DNA from: an uncultured Azohydromonas sp. | GTDB taxonomy: Bacteria > Pseudomonadota > Gammaproteobacteria > Burkholderiales > Burkholderiaceae_C | Length of the DNA: 30,981 nucleotides | Assembly (NCBI RefSeq): GCF_937926365.1 | Contig: NZ_CALAOH010000066.1 | Coordinates: forward strand, 1-30,981 | Direction of reading: 5' to 3' | Shown here: piece by piece, positions 7,321 through 16,435 of the stretch | How positions within the stretch are numbered: position 1 is the first letter of the stretch | Layout: the number at the start of each line of letters is the position of its first letter | The notes under the pieces: generated by a model | Seen by the model: the letters and a program-made list of their open reading frames with translations, nothing else | What the model was told of the DNA's origin: nothing | Database searches by the model: none | Translations under genes and position numbers: made by a program

Positions 7321-7474
7321 TTCGTCATCCCCGCGCGGGCGGGGATCCAGGCAGCCCCACGCCGGAGCGAAGCAAGGACGCAGCGAACCGGGCTTGAGGC
7401 CGCGGCGTGCCAACCAGGCCTCTGGCGGCCCACTTGGGGGCCGCCTGGATTCCCGCCTTCGCGGGAATGACGAA
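7321..7474. repeat. Inverted pair of GTCATTCCCGC-type intergenic repeats
   Basis: Two ~32-bp copies, TTCGTCATCCCCGC...GGATCCAGGC (7321-7352) and GCCTGGATTCCCGC...AATGACGAA (7443-7474), face each other across ~90 bp. Each has an internal hairpin (CCCGC/GCGGG). The element type TTCGTCATTCCCGCGAAGG is a frequent dispersed repeat in Burkholderiales (from memory). The paired inverted layout with a short core resembles a small non-autonomous mobile unit. It occupies most of the gap between ansB and gltJ. A third copy of the same family is at 26655-26686. Confidence 0.65.
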
Positions 7475-7516
7475 GTGGTAGGCGGGCCGCTTGAGCCTCC
7501 GGGCAACAACAACATC

Positions 7517-7535
7517 CCTCACGCTCCGCGTGAGG
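7517..7535 (+). promoter_or_regulatory. Hairpin in the gltJ leader
   Basis: CCTCACGC (7517-7524) and GCGTGAGG (7528-7535) make a perfect 8-bp stem with a TCC loop. It ends 8 bp before the GAGGAG ribosome binding site (7543-7548) of gltJ. It could protect the downstream mRNA after processing or influence gltJ translation. No T-tract is present, so a terminator is unlikely. Confidence 0.4.
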
Positions 7536-7554
7536 CTTCATCGAGGAGTCAGCG

Positions 7555-8298
7555 ATGACTTGGGACTGGCAGGTCTTCTGCAAGAGCACATTGGGTGAGG
7601 AGGCCGGCGCGAGCTGCTTCGGCCAGAACGGCGACGTCACGTACCTGGACTGGCTGCTGTCGGCCTGGGGCTGGACGCTGTCGGTGTCGGCGCTGGCGCT
7701 GATGGTCGCGCTCGCAACCGGCATCCTCGTCGGCATCCTGCGCACGCTGCCCTCGGCGCCGTGGCGCTGGTTCGGCAACGCGTGGACGGAGGTGTTCCGC
7801 AACATCCCGCTGCTGGTGCAGATCTTCATCTGGTACCACGTGCTGCCGCAGGTCTTTCCCGTGCTGCAGCAGCTCCCCAGCCTGCTGCTGGTGGTGTTCG
7901 CGCTGGGCTTCTTCACCTCGGCGCGCGTGTCGGAGCAGGTCAAGGCCGGCATACAGGCCCTGCCGCGCGGGCAGCGCATGGCGGGCCTGGCCATGGGCCT
8001 GACGCTGCCGCAGACCTACCGCCACGTGCTGCTGCCCATGGCGCTGCGCATCGTCATCCCGCCGCTGACCAGCGAGAGCATGAACATCATCAAGAACTCG
8101 GCCGTGGCCTTCGCCGTGTCCATCGCCGAGCTCACCATGTTCGCGATGCAGGCGCAGGAGGAGACCTCGCGCGGCGTGGAGATCTACCTGGCCGTCACGG
8201 GCCTGTACTTCCTGTCGGCGCTGGTGGTCAACCGCATTGCCGGCCTCATCGAGCGCTCGATGCGCGTGCCGGGCCTGGCCGCCGGAGGTGCCAAGTAA
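7555..8298 (+). CDS. gltJ: Glutamate/aspartate ABC transporter permease GltJ
   Basis: A 247-residue inner-membrane permease, one half of the heterodimeric channel for glutamate/aspartate import. The N-terminal extension before the first membrane helix (WDWQVFCKSTLGEEAGASCF) is typical of GltJ. The first helix starts near residue 32 (LSAWGWTLSVSALALMVALATG). The HisM/GltJ-type ABC permease core includes the WTEVFRNIPLLVQIFIWYHVLP segment and the cytoplasmic coupling-loop region EQVKAGIQALPRGQRMAGLAMGL. The ATG at 7555 has GAGGAG 7 bp upstream. Its TAA stop overlaps the gltK ATG (TAATG), so the two permeases are translationally coupled. Confidence 0.93.
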   Translation: MTWDWQVFCKSTLGEEAGASCFGQNGDVTYLDWLLSAWGWTLSVSALALMVALATGILVGILRTLPSAPWRWFGNAWTEVFRNIPLLVQIFIWYHVLPQVFPVLQQLPSLLLVVFALGFFTSARVSEQVKAGIQALPRGQRMAGLAMGLTLPQTYRHVLLPMALRIVIPPLTSESMNIIKNSAVAFAVSIAELTMFAMQAQEETSRGVEIYLAVTGLYFLSALVVNRIAGLIERSMRVPGLAAGGAK

Positions 8299-8963
8299 TG
8301 AATCTCGACTTCTCCTTCCTCACCGGCCCGGTGCTGGTGGACTACGTCTCGCGCGGCTTCGCCTTCTCGCTGCAGCTCACGCTGGTGGCGATGCTGGGCG
8401 GCATCGCGCTGGGCACGCTGCTGGCGCTGATGCGGCTGTCGGGCAAGCCGTGGCTGGCCGTGCCGGCCGCGGCCTACGTCAACACCATGCGCAGCGTGCC
8501 GCTGGTGATGGTGATCCTGTGGTTCTTCCTGCTGGTGCCCATGCTGCTGGGCCGCAGCCTGGGCGCGGAGCTCTCGGCCATCGTCACCTTCACGCTGTTC
8601 GAGGCGGCGTACTACTCGGAGATCATGCGCGCGGGCATCCAGAGCGTGCCGCGCGGGCAGATCTTCGCCAGCCAGGCCATGGGCATGACCTACCGCCAGA
8701 GCATGCAGCTGGTGGTGCTGCCGCAGGCCTTCCGCAACATGCTGCCGGTGCTGCTGACGCAGACCATCATCCTGTTCCAGGACACCAGCCTGGTGTATGC
8801 CATCGGCGCCTACGACCTGCTCAAGGGCTTCGAGGTCGCGGGCAAGAATTTCAACCGGCCGATCGAGACTTACCTCTTCGCCGCGGCCGTCTACTTCGTC
8901 ATCAGCTTCAGCCTGTCGATGCTGGTCAAGCGCCTGCAGGCCCGCATCGCCATCATCCGTTGA
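8298..8963 (+). CDS. gltK: Glutamate/aspartate ABC transporter permease GltK
   Basis: A 221-residue permease pairing with GltJ. It has about five membrane segments, the amino-acid-type ABC permease signature NTMRSVPLVMVILWFFLLVP, and the coupling loop EIMRAGIQSVPRGQIFASQAMGMTYRQSM. The region ILFQDTSLVYAIGAYDLLKGF is characteristic of GltK. The start is fixed by the TAATG overlap with gltJ. gltL starts 13 bp downstream (or immediately, if its GTG is used), so gltJ, gltK and gltL form one transcription unit. Confidence 0.93.
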   Translation: MNLDFSFLTGPVLVDYVSRGFAFSLQLTLVAMLGGIALGTLLALMRLSGKPWLAVPAAAYVNTMRSVPLVMVILWFFLLVPMLLGRSLGAELSAIVTFTLFEAAYYSEIMRAGIQSVPRGQIFASQAMGMTYRQSMQLVVLPQAFRNMLPVLLTQTIILFQDTSLVYAIGAYDLLKGFEVAGKNFNRPIETYLFAAAVYFVISFSLSMLVKRLQARIAIIR

Positions 8964-8975
8964 GTGAGCATCGCC

Positions 8976-9710
8976 ATGATCAAGATCAGCAACGTCAGCA
9001 AGTGGTACGGCAGCTTCCAGGTGCTCACCGACTGCTCCACCCACATCGAGAAGGGTGAGGTGGTGGTGGTCTGCGGCCCCTCGGGATCGGGCAAGTCCAC
9101 CCTCATCAAGACCGTCAACGCGCTGGAGCCCTTCCAGAAGGGCGACATCATCGTCAACGGCGTGAGCATCGCCGACCCCAAGACCGACCTGCCCAAGCTG
9201 CGCAGCCACGTCGGCATGGTGTTCCAGCACTTCGAGTTGTTCCCGCACCTGTCGGTGACGGAGAACCTCACGCTGGCGCAGATCAAGGTGCTGGGCCGCA
9301 GCAAGGACGACGCGATCAAGCGCGGCCTGAAGATGCTCGACCGCGTGGGCCTGACGGCGCACAAGGACAAGTTTCCCGGCCAGCTCTCCGGTGGCCAGCA
9401 GCAGCGCGTGGCCATCGCGCGCGCGCTGTCCATGGACCCGATCGTGATGCTCTTCGACGAGCCCACCTCGGCGCTGGACCCGGAGATGGTCGGCGAGGTG
9501 CTGGACGTGATGGTGCAGCTCGCCAACGAGGGCATGACCATGATGTGCGTCACGCACGAGATGGGCTTCGCGCGCAAGGTCAGCCACCGCGTGATCTTCA
9601 TGGACCACGGCAAGATCATCGAGGACTGCAGCAAGCAGGAGTTCTTCGGCAACCCCGACGCGCGCTCGCCGCGGGCCAAGGAGTTCCTGTCCAAGATCCT
9701 GCAGCACTGA
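8976..9710 (+). CDS. gltL: Glutamate/aspartate ABC transporter ATP-binding protein
   Basis: A 244-residue ABC ATPase that drives acidic amino acid import through GltJK. Motifs in order: Walker A GPSGSGKST near residue 34, Q-loop VFQHFELFPHLSVTEN, signature LSGGQQQRVAIARAL, Walker B VMLFDEPTSALDPE, and switch His in CVTHEMGFA. The opening MIKISNVSKWYGSFQVLTDCS matches the usual GltL start, so I use the ATG at 8976. A GTG at 8964 directly after the gltK stop would add four residues (MSIA) and cannot be excluded. Confidence 0.93.
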   Translation: MIKISNVSKWYGSFQVLTDCSTHIEKGEVVVVCGPSGSGKSTLIKTVNALEPFQKGDIIVNGVSIADPKTDLPKLRSHVGMVFQHFELFPHLSVTENLTLAQIKVLGRSKDDAIKRGLKMLDRVGLTAHKDKFPGQLSGGQQQRVAIARALSMDPIVMLFDEPTSALDPEMVGEVLDVMVQLANEGMTMMCVTHEMGFARKVSHRVIFMDHGKIIEDCSKQEFFGNPDARSPRAKEFLSKILQH

Positions 9711-9726
9711 GCGGCCGCGACGTGCT

Positions 9727-9770
9727 TGAGGGCGCAACCCTCACCCCGGCCGCTTTCCCGCTAGCGGCCG
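9727..9770 (+). terminator. Two consecutive hairpins between gltL and the sensor kinase
   Basis: TGAGGG/CCCTCA (9727-9732 and 9738-9743, loop CGCAA) is followed by CGGCCGC/GCGGCCG (9747-9753 and 9764-9770). Neither has a T-run. They may lower read-through from the transporter genes into the regulatory genes, or reflect mRNA processing. Confidence 0.4.
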
Positions 9771-9828
9771 AGGGAAGGCCGTGGCGGGCGCGAGGCAGCC
9801 AGGCGGCCCGCGGGCATGTGGGTGCGGC

Positions 9829-11798
9829 ATGACGGACACTTCGCAGCCTTCCTGCACAGCCTTCCCAGCCCCAGGCATGTCCGCCCCTGCCGAGCCCACC
9901 GCCCCCAAGCCCGAAGCGCGCCTGCCGTTGCGCCGCCGCCTGGCGCAGGTGGCGCTGGCGCTGGCGGTGGTGGCCGGCAGCGGCTGGCTGGGCTACACCG
10001 TGAGCCGCCAGCACGCCACCGCGGCGCTGCGCACCGAGGCCAGCCACCGCCTGGACCTCTTCGCCATGGCGGTGGAGGGCGTCGTCAAGCGGCTGGAGCA
10101 CATCCCCGCCACGGTGCAGCTCAACCCGTACATCCTCGCGCTGCTGCGCGAGCCCGCGTCGCCGCAGCGCGTGGACACGGCCAACGCCTGGCTGCGCCGG
10201 CTCAACGCGCACCTGGGCAGCATCTCGCTGTTCGTGCTGGACGAGCGCGGCACCGTGCTGGCCTCCAGCAACGCCGGCGAGGGCGACGACAGCCTCGTGG
10301 GCGAGGACCTCTCCTTCCGCCCCTACTTCCTGGAAGCGCTGTCGGGCCGCGTGGGGCGGCATTTCGCCATCGGCATCCGGCATGGCGAGCCGGGCTACTT
10401 CGTCTCGCATCCCATCCGTGACGGCGCGCGCGTGGTGGGCGTGGCCGTGATCAAGATCGGCCTGCAGGCGGTGGACCAGGCCTGGTCCATGCTCGACGCG
10501 CCGGCACTGCTGGCCGACGCGAACCAGGTCGTCATCCTGTCCTCCGAGCCCGCGTGGCTCTACACCGCGCTGGTGGAGCAGCCGGTGGAGCAGCGCGTGG
10601 ACGCGCAGCTCGGCCGTCTCTACAGCGAGCAGCCCATCAATCCCTTCCCGCTGCCGGTGCAGCTGCGCTTCGACGAGGACGGGCAGGTGATCGACGGCAC
10701 GGTGCGCGGCGGCGCCTCGCCGCGCGAGTTGCTGCTGCGCCGGGAGATGCTGCTCATCGGCCGCAGCATCGACGGCATGAACTGGCGGCTGCTGACCTTC
10801 CTGGACCTGCGCGAGGCGCGCAACCAGGCGCTGGAGCACGCCATCCTGTCGTCGCTGGTGGCGGGCTTCCTGGTGCTGCTGTCGCTGTTCCTGGGCCAGC
10901 GCCGCAGCATCGTGCGCCAGCGCCTGGAGGCGCAGCGGCTGCTGGAGCAGGCCAACGCCAACCTGGAGCAGAAGGTGGCGCGGCGCACGCGCGTGCTCTC
11001 CGACACCAACGCCCGGCTGCGCCGCGAGGTGGCCGAGCGCGTGCAGGCCGAGCAGACGCTGCGCGCGGCGCAGGACGAGCTGATCCAGGCCGCCAAGCTG
11101 GCCGTGGTGGGGCAGCTGGCCGCGGGCATCACCCACGAGCTGACGCAGCCGCTGGGCGCGATCCGCACGCTCTCGGGCAACGCCGCGGAGTTCCTGCGCC
11201 GCGGCAACCTGCAGGCGGTGGCGGGCAACCTGGACATGGTGGCGCGGTTGTCCGACCAGATGGGCGGGATCATCCAGCCGCTCAAGGCGTTTGCCCGCAA
11301 GTCGCCCGCGCTGCCGGCGCGCTGCGACGTGGCGGTGGCCGTGGGCAACGCGCTGTTCCTGTTCCAGCAGCGCATTGCGAAGGAGGAAGTTGAGTTGCAC
11401 AACGACTGCGAGCCGGGCCAGGTGTTCGCCTGGTGCGACCAGAACCGGCTGGAGCAGGTGCTGATCAACCTCGTCGCCAATGCGCTGGACGCGATGAAGG
11501 ACGCGCCGCACAAGGCGCTGACGCTGGGGGCGGTGCTGGAGCCGGGCGCGGCGGGTGAGCGCGCGAACGTGCGCATCGACGTGCTGGACAGCGGCAGCGG
11601 CTTCTCCACGCAGGCGCTGGGCCGCGTCTTCGAACCCTTCTTCACCACCAAGCCCGTGGGCGCCGGCCTGGGGCTGGGGCTGGTGATCTCGCGCGACATC
11701 GCGCGCGACTTCCACGGCGAGCTGGAGGCCGCCAATCGCCCCGAGGGCGGCGCGCGGCTGACGCTGCGGCTGCCTGCGGCGCCGGACAATCACGAACC

Positions 11799-11802
<4 letters not shown>
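9829..11802 (+). CDS. aauS: DctB-family sensor histidine kinase (AauS-like)
   Basis: A 657-residue membrane sensor kinase. Order: cytoplasmic N-terminus; membrane helix ~38-57 (VALALAVVAGSGWLGY); a large periplasmic double-Cache-like sensor ~58-335, with the YFLEALSGRVGRHFAIG and FVSHPIRDGARVVGVAVIKI elements seen in DctB proteins; second helix ~338-358; coiled coil ~363-420; then HisKA with phospho-acceptor His436 in THELTQPLGAIR, and HATPase with the N box (NRLEQVLINLVANALDAM) and glycine boxes (DSGSGFS, GAGLGLGLVIS). It would sense external acidic amino acids, judged from its position after gltIJKL and the Pseudomonas AauS precedent. An alternative in-frame ATG at 9877 is possible. Its stop overlaps the regulator start (ATGA). 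Confidence 0.88.
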
Positions 11803-13163
<1,361 letters not shown>

Positions 13164-13218
13164 CAGGCACGCCACCCTGCGGCATTCGTCAAGTAGGACA
13201 TCTACCGCAAGCGGGTAC

Positions 13219-13455
13219 TCACATCGGTTCGCGCCATTCCACGGTGCGCGTGGACACCGGGTTGCCGCTGCCGTTTGCGCAGCCCTTGTCGTTGCGCCTG
13301 CAATCGAACGGGAAAATTCTCCTGTCCCCGTTCGGAAACCGCATGGCACGCCGGCTCGGCACCGATCCGCTGCAGCCTGTCCAGCGGAAGTCGTCGTGCC
13401 CGCATCGACGTTGCATTTTTTTTCGTGGCTTGAAGTAACCGTGGGGACATTTCAT
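13219..13455 (-). CDS. Possible small hypothetical protein
   Basis: A 78-residue basic frame (MKCPHGYFKPRKK start; end PVSTRTVEWREPM) with six cysteines. The C-terminal half (FPNGDRRIFPFDCRRNDKGC) has a protein-like composition, but I recognise no family. An AAGGGGG run abuts this ATG. The same run is better spaced for an overlapping frame starting at 13450, so the true frame is uncertain. Third-position GC is lower than in neighbouring genes. It may be a spurious or decayed frame. Confidence 0.25.
   Translation of the reverse strand: MKCPHGYFKPRKKMQRRCGHDDFRWTGCSGSVPSRRAMRFPNGDRRIFPFDCRRNDKGCANGSGNPVSTRTVEWREPM
13392..13423 (+). terminator. Weak intrinsic terminator candidate downstream of the response regulator
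   Basis: CGTCG (13392-13396) and CGACG (13406-13410) form a 5-bp stem, followed after five bases by eight consecutive T (13416-13423), the longest T-run in this GC-rich area. It lies ~230 bp past the regulator stop on the same strand. The stem is short, so efficiency is doubtful. Confidence 0.3.
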
Positions 13456-13512
13456 CCCCCTTTGGTGGGATTTCGGCTCCCCCTTTTAGACTCCGCCCGT
13501 CTTGCAGGTGCC

Positions 13513-13526
13513 GTGACGTATTTCAC
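13513..13526. promoter_or_regulatory. CRP/FNR-type palindrome
   Basis: GTGACGTATTTCAC fits GTGA-N6-TCAC, the core of Crp-family operators, and the symmetry extends to CCGTGA/TCACGG. It is ~340 bp upstream of the lytic transglycosylase start and in a locally AT-richer stretch. Which gene it would serve is unclear. Confidence 0.3.
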
Positions 13527-13784
13527 GGTCCGTCAGCCCAGGGGTTGTGCCTGCGAGATGTGTCCCACGGTGAACGCATTTCCCGGGGATGGCATGCGGT
13601 GGCGCTTGCAGCGCGCCGCGGTCCCGGCCACGAGCCGGACGCCGTCCCCACGGGTTTGATAACCGCCTGCGCGTTCTTGTGGGGTCGTGGTTCGGCGCTT
13701 CGCGGCTCGCCTTGAGCGGCCCTGGGCGTTGGGATCAGCCTGTCAGGCCTGCAAGCCTCGGTCTTCGGTCTTTTCACTGACCGG

Positions 13785-13829
13785 GAGGCCGTTGGCGTGC
13801 GGTGTCCGGACGACACGCGTGCCGGCCTC
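13785..13829 (+). promoter_or_regulatory. Long hairpin in the transglycosylase leader
   Basis: GAGGCCG (13785-13791) pairs with CGGCCTC (13823-13829). The interior continues with GCGTGCG pairing to GCGTGC through two G-U wobbles, and GTGTC/GACAC closes a CGGAC loop. It ends 23 bp before the AAGGA ribosome binding site at 13853. A smaller CGGTC/GACCG hairpin (13766-13783) precedes it. A structured leader or processing signal is likely. No T-tract follows. Confidence 0.4.
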
Positions 13830-13866
13830 TGGCGGAGGTGGCGCCGCACAACAAGGAATGCTTGTG

Positions 13867-14565
13867 ATGACCAGTGTCACCACATCGCGCCGACGCCGTC
13901 CGGCGTTCTCGGTTGCCATGGCTAGCCTGGCGCTGACCGTCGGCACCCCCGTCGCCCAGGCGCAGACGCTGCTGGAGGCCCTGCAGAGCATGCGGGCCGT
14001 GTCCGTGTCCGTGCCGCTGCCGGTCGAGTCCGCCGCGGGTGCGCCCATGGCGCAGCCTGCGCCCATCCTCGCGCCGGCCAAGCTGGCGGAGGTGCGCAGC
14101 GAAGCGGAGAAGGGTGCGCTCGCACGCTTCATCGCTGCCGAGTACAAGACCACGCGGGACCTGGCCGCGCGCATCGTCAACGCCGCTTATGCGGCCGGCG
14201 CTCGCTACCAGCTGCAGCCGTCGCTGCTGCTGGCCATCATCTCGCGCGAGTCCACTTTCAACCCCCGTGCCACCAGCGGCTACGGCGCGCAGGGCCTGAT
14301 GCAGGTCGTGCCGCGCTTCCACATGGACAAGCTGCAGGAGGTGCGCGCCACCTACGCCCAGGCCTCGCTGTACCACCCCGAGACCAACATCGACGTCGGC
14401 GCGCGCATCCTGGCCGAGTACATCGGCGCCGAGTCCAGCCTGCAGCGCGGGCTGTCGAAGTACTCGGGCCGGGCCTCCCGCTACTTCGAGAAGGTGATGG
14501 CCGAGCACGACGCCTTCGAGCGCGTGCGCAACGAGGCGGAGAAGGCCGACGGCGACAGCGCCTGA
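13867..14565 (+). CDS. Exported lytic transglycosylase, SLT domain
   Basis: A 232-residue protein that would cleave the glycosidic bonds of peptidoglycan in the periplasm. Residues 1-33 look like a signal peptide with a basic n-region (TSRRRRPAFSVAMASLALTVGTPVAQAQ). After a ~60-residue Pro/Ala-rich linker, the SLT fold starts near residue 95. Catalytic Glu128 lies in IISRESTFNPRATS, followed by the family signature GYGAQGLMQVVP, and NIDVGARILAEY later. The ATG at 13867 is chosen because AAGGA at 13853-13857 is correctly spaced; the ATG at 13858 would sit on the ribosome binding site. It stands alone between a long leader region and the convergent DUF3606 gene. Confidence 0.88.
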   Translation: MTSVTTSRRRRPAFSVAMASLALTVGTPVAQAQTLLEALQSMRAVSVSVPLPVESAAGAPMAQPAPILAPAKLAEVRSEAEKGALARFIAAEYKTTRDLAARIVNAAYAAGARYQLQPSLLLAIISRESTFNPRATSGYGAQGLMQVVPRFHMDKLQEVRATYAQASLYHPETNIDVGARILAEYIGAESSLQRGLSKYSGRASRYFEKVMAEHDAFERVRNEAEKADGDSA

Positions 14566-14590
14566 TCGGTGGCCCGCGGGCCGGGCGCGT

Positions 14591-14800
14591 TCAGGCGTCT
14601 TCCTGGTCCCCCGCCATGCCGCCGGCGCCCAGGTAGTCCTTGATCCTGTCGATGCGCGTGCCCACGGCCTGCGCCGCGCCGACCAGCGCTTCGTCCGTGG
14701 TGCCCAGCGCTTCGCTCCAGCGCCTGACGGCGGCTTCGTCCTGGAGATTGACCTGTTCCCGCGACGAGGTGTCCTGCGCGGCTTCCGATTCGTGGCTCAT
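14591..14800 (-). CDS. DUF3606 small protein
   Basis: A 69-residue soluble acidic protein. The segment NLQDEAAVRRWSEALGTTDEALVGAAQAVG and the closing RIDRIKDYLG match the DUF3606 pattern, a short helical domain of unknown function common in Burkholderiales and Rhizobiales. It has no signal peptide or membrane segment. GGAGAA lies 7 bp upstream of the ATG at 14800. It converges on the transglycosylase and diverges from the lipoprotein gene. Confidence 0.75.
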   Translation of the reverse strand: MSHESEAAQDTSSREQVNLQDEAAVRRWSEALGTTDEALVGAAQAVGTRIDRIKDYLGAGGMAGDQEDA

Positions 14801-15020
14801 GGCTTCTCCGTTTTTGAGGCTCTGGGCCTATCAGGCAATTCCGGTTCCCGGCGAAGCGGCGATTTCCATATTCCTCCTCCACTATTGTCCGGGGTGCCCC
14901 GGGTAATGCCCGGCTCGATCGGCATGAGAGCCGCCCGCGCGTGGCCGGCGTTTGCCATGCCGTCAGTACAATCCGGCCGGCTTGCCAGCAGGAATATTGA
15001 TCAGGTATTGAGGCCACAGG

Positions 15021-16322
15021 ATGATTTTGAATTTGCCGGGGAAGACGAAACGCGAGAATCTGAACATAACCGTCCGGTGCGTCCGCGGCGCCATGGCGCT
15101 GCTGGCGGGCTGTGCCTTGTTCACGGGCTGCACCACCGCGCCACTGTCCCAAAGCGCCGTCTCCGCCAACCTGGTGCAGGAGGATGCGCACAACAAGCTG
15201 CTGGCGCTCAACGTGGCGCGGGCCGTGAACCGCATGCCCATGCATTTCACGCAGGTGTCCGCGGTGCGCCCGGCGCCCTACGGTTTCGGGCTGGGCGTTC
15301 CGGGCGTGGGGGCGGAATTCTCGCTGGGCGGGGATGCGGCCAATCTCCTCACGCTGCGGCCTTCGCTCAACGGCTCGCCCAACGTGGACATCACGGTGCT
15401 GAACGAGCAGGACTTCTTCCGCGGCATCACCACGCCGCTGAAACCCGCGCTGCTGCTGTATTACCTGGACCAGGGCTGGCCCATGTCCATCCTGCTGCCC
15501 TTATTCGTGCAGTCCATTGAGTTTTTCGACGAGGCCGGGCAGTTGCGGGAAAGGGTGAGAAATGCGCCGGGCAGCGCGGAATTCCAGCGTTTCACCGATC
15601 TCGTCGCCACGCTGTTCCACTGCGAGATTGCCGGCACCTCCACCGGGGAATTCGTCTATTACTCCGGCCGCCTCGATGGATCGCAGCTGAAAGACCCCGT
15701 AGGCGCGGCGGCGGCGAAGAATGCCGGGCTGCTGCCGGTGGCGGGCGGGAAGGTCGTCACGCAGGAGCAGGACGCTGCCAATGGCTTCATGCTCGCGGCG
15801 GACAACGGCGACCTGGCCCTCACGATGGTCAACAAGCCCGACAGCACGGCCTGCGATCAGTACAAGTTCAAGACGGCGCAGGACCAGGCGCGCGAGGTGT
15901 CGTCCACGGTGGCCACCACGCGCGCGGGCGTGGGACGTGAAACGCCGGCGGAGCAGGCCGAAGCGGCGGGCACGGCCGCCGCCAATGCCGCGAAGCTCAG
16001 CGCCCGCCTGGTGCTGCGCTCGCCCGAGGCGATGGTCTATTACCTGGGCGAGGTGGTGCGCTGGCAGAACCTGAACCGGCGCCCGCTGCTGTTCCCGGAC
16101 GGGCCCACGCGGGAGCGGGATTTCATGCTGTTCGACATGCCCACCGCGGACCCGGGCCGCACGGTGTTCAAGTTCGATTACCAGGGCGAGACCTACCACG
16201 TGCCGCCCTACGCGTCGGGCAACCGCACCGTGCACGCGCTCTCGCTCCTGACGCAGATCATTGGCCTGCAAAACCGGGGGACGACGTCGCCGGCGACGGC
16301 GAACGTGCGGATCGTGCAGTGA
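15021..16322 (+). CDS. Uncharacterised exported lipoprotein
   Basis: A 433-residue protein of unknown function. A basic n-region is followed by AMALLAGCALFTGCTTAP, which offers two overlapping lipoboxes (LLAGC, LFTGC), so it should be lipid-anchored. The region ALNVARAVNRMPMHFTQVSAV followed by DITVLNEQDFFRGITTPLKPALLLYYLDQGWPMSILL resembles a recurring architecture in uncharacterised proteobacterial lipoproteins that I recall but cannot name. The C-terminal part has SPEAMVYYLGEVVRW and an Ala-rich linker (~295-325). The ATG at 15021 has only a close AGG. ATG 15093 would leave a short but workable lipoprotein signal. It is followed after 113 bp by the DUF1176 gene on the same strand. Confidence 0.75.
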   Translation: MILNLPGKTKRENLNITVRCVRGAMALLAGCALFTGCTTAPLSQSAVSANLVQEDAHNKLLALNVARAVNRMPMHFTQVSAVRPAPYGFGLGVPGVGAEFSLGGDAANLLTLRPSLNGSPNVDITVLNEQDFFRGITTPLKPALLLYYLDQGWPMSILLPLFVQSIEFFDEAGQLRERVRNAPGSAEFQRFTDLVATLFHCEIAGTSTGEFVYYSGRLDGSQLKDPVGAAAAKNAGLLPVAGGKVVTQEQDAANGFMLAADNGDLALTMVNKPDSTACDQYKFKTAQDQAREVSSTVATTRAGVGRETPAEQAEAAGTAAANAAKLSARLVLRSPEAMVYYLGEVVRWQNLNRRPLLFPDGPTRERDFMLFDMPTADPGRTVFKFDYQGETYHVPPYASGNRTVHALSLLTQIIGLQNRGTTSPATANVRIVQ

Positions 16323-16435
16323 CGGGCGCCGGCGGGCGAATCCACGCCGCCCTTGGCGCGGGTCGCCCGCCACCCGCCGCGGCCCCGGGCTGCCGGACCG
16401 GACAATGCCGCCTCCACCGGCCACGGCCCATTCCA

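Larger units (their letters stand above)
13164..13866. other. Long gene-poor stretch with several structured elements
   Basis: About 700 bp between the response regulator and the lytic transglycosylase. It holds a weak hairpin plus T8 (13392-13423), a possible small minus-strand ORF (13219-13455), a GTGA-N6-TCAC palindrome (13513-13526) and strong hairpins just before the transglycosylase (13766-13829). No known riboswitch class or tRNA was recognised. Confidence 0.5.
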
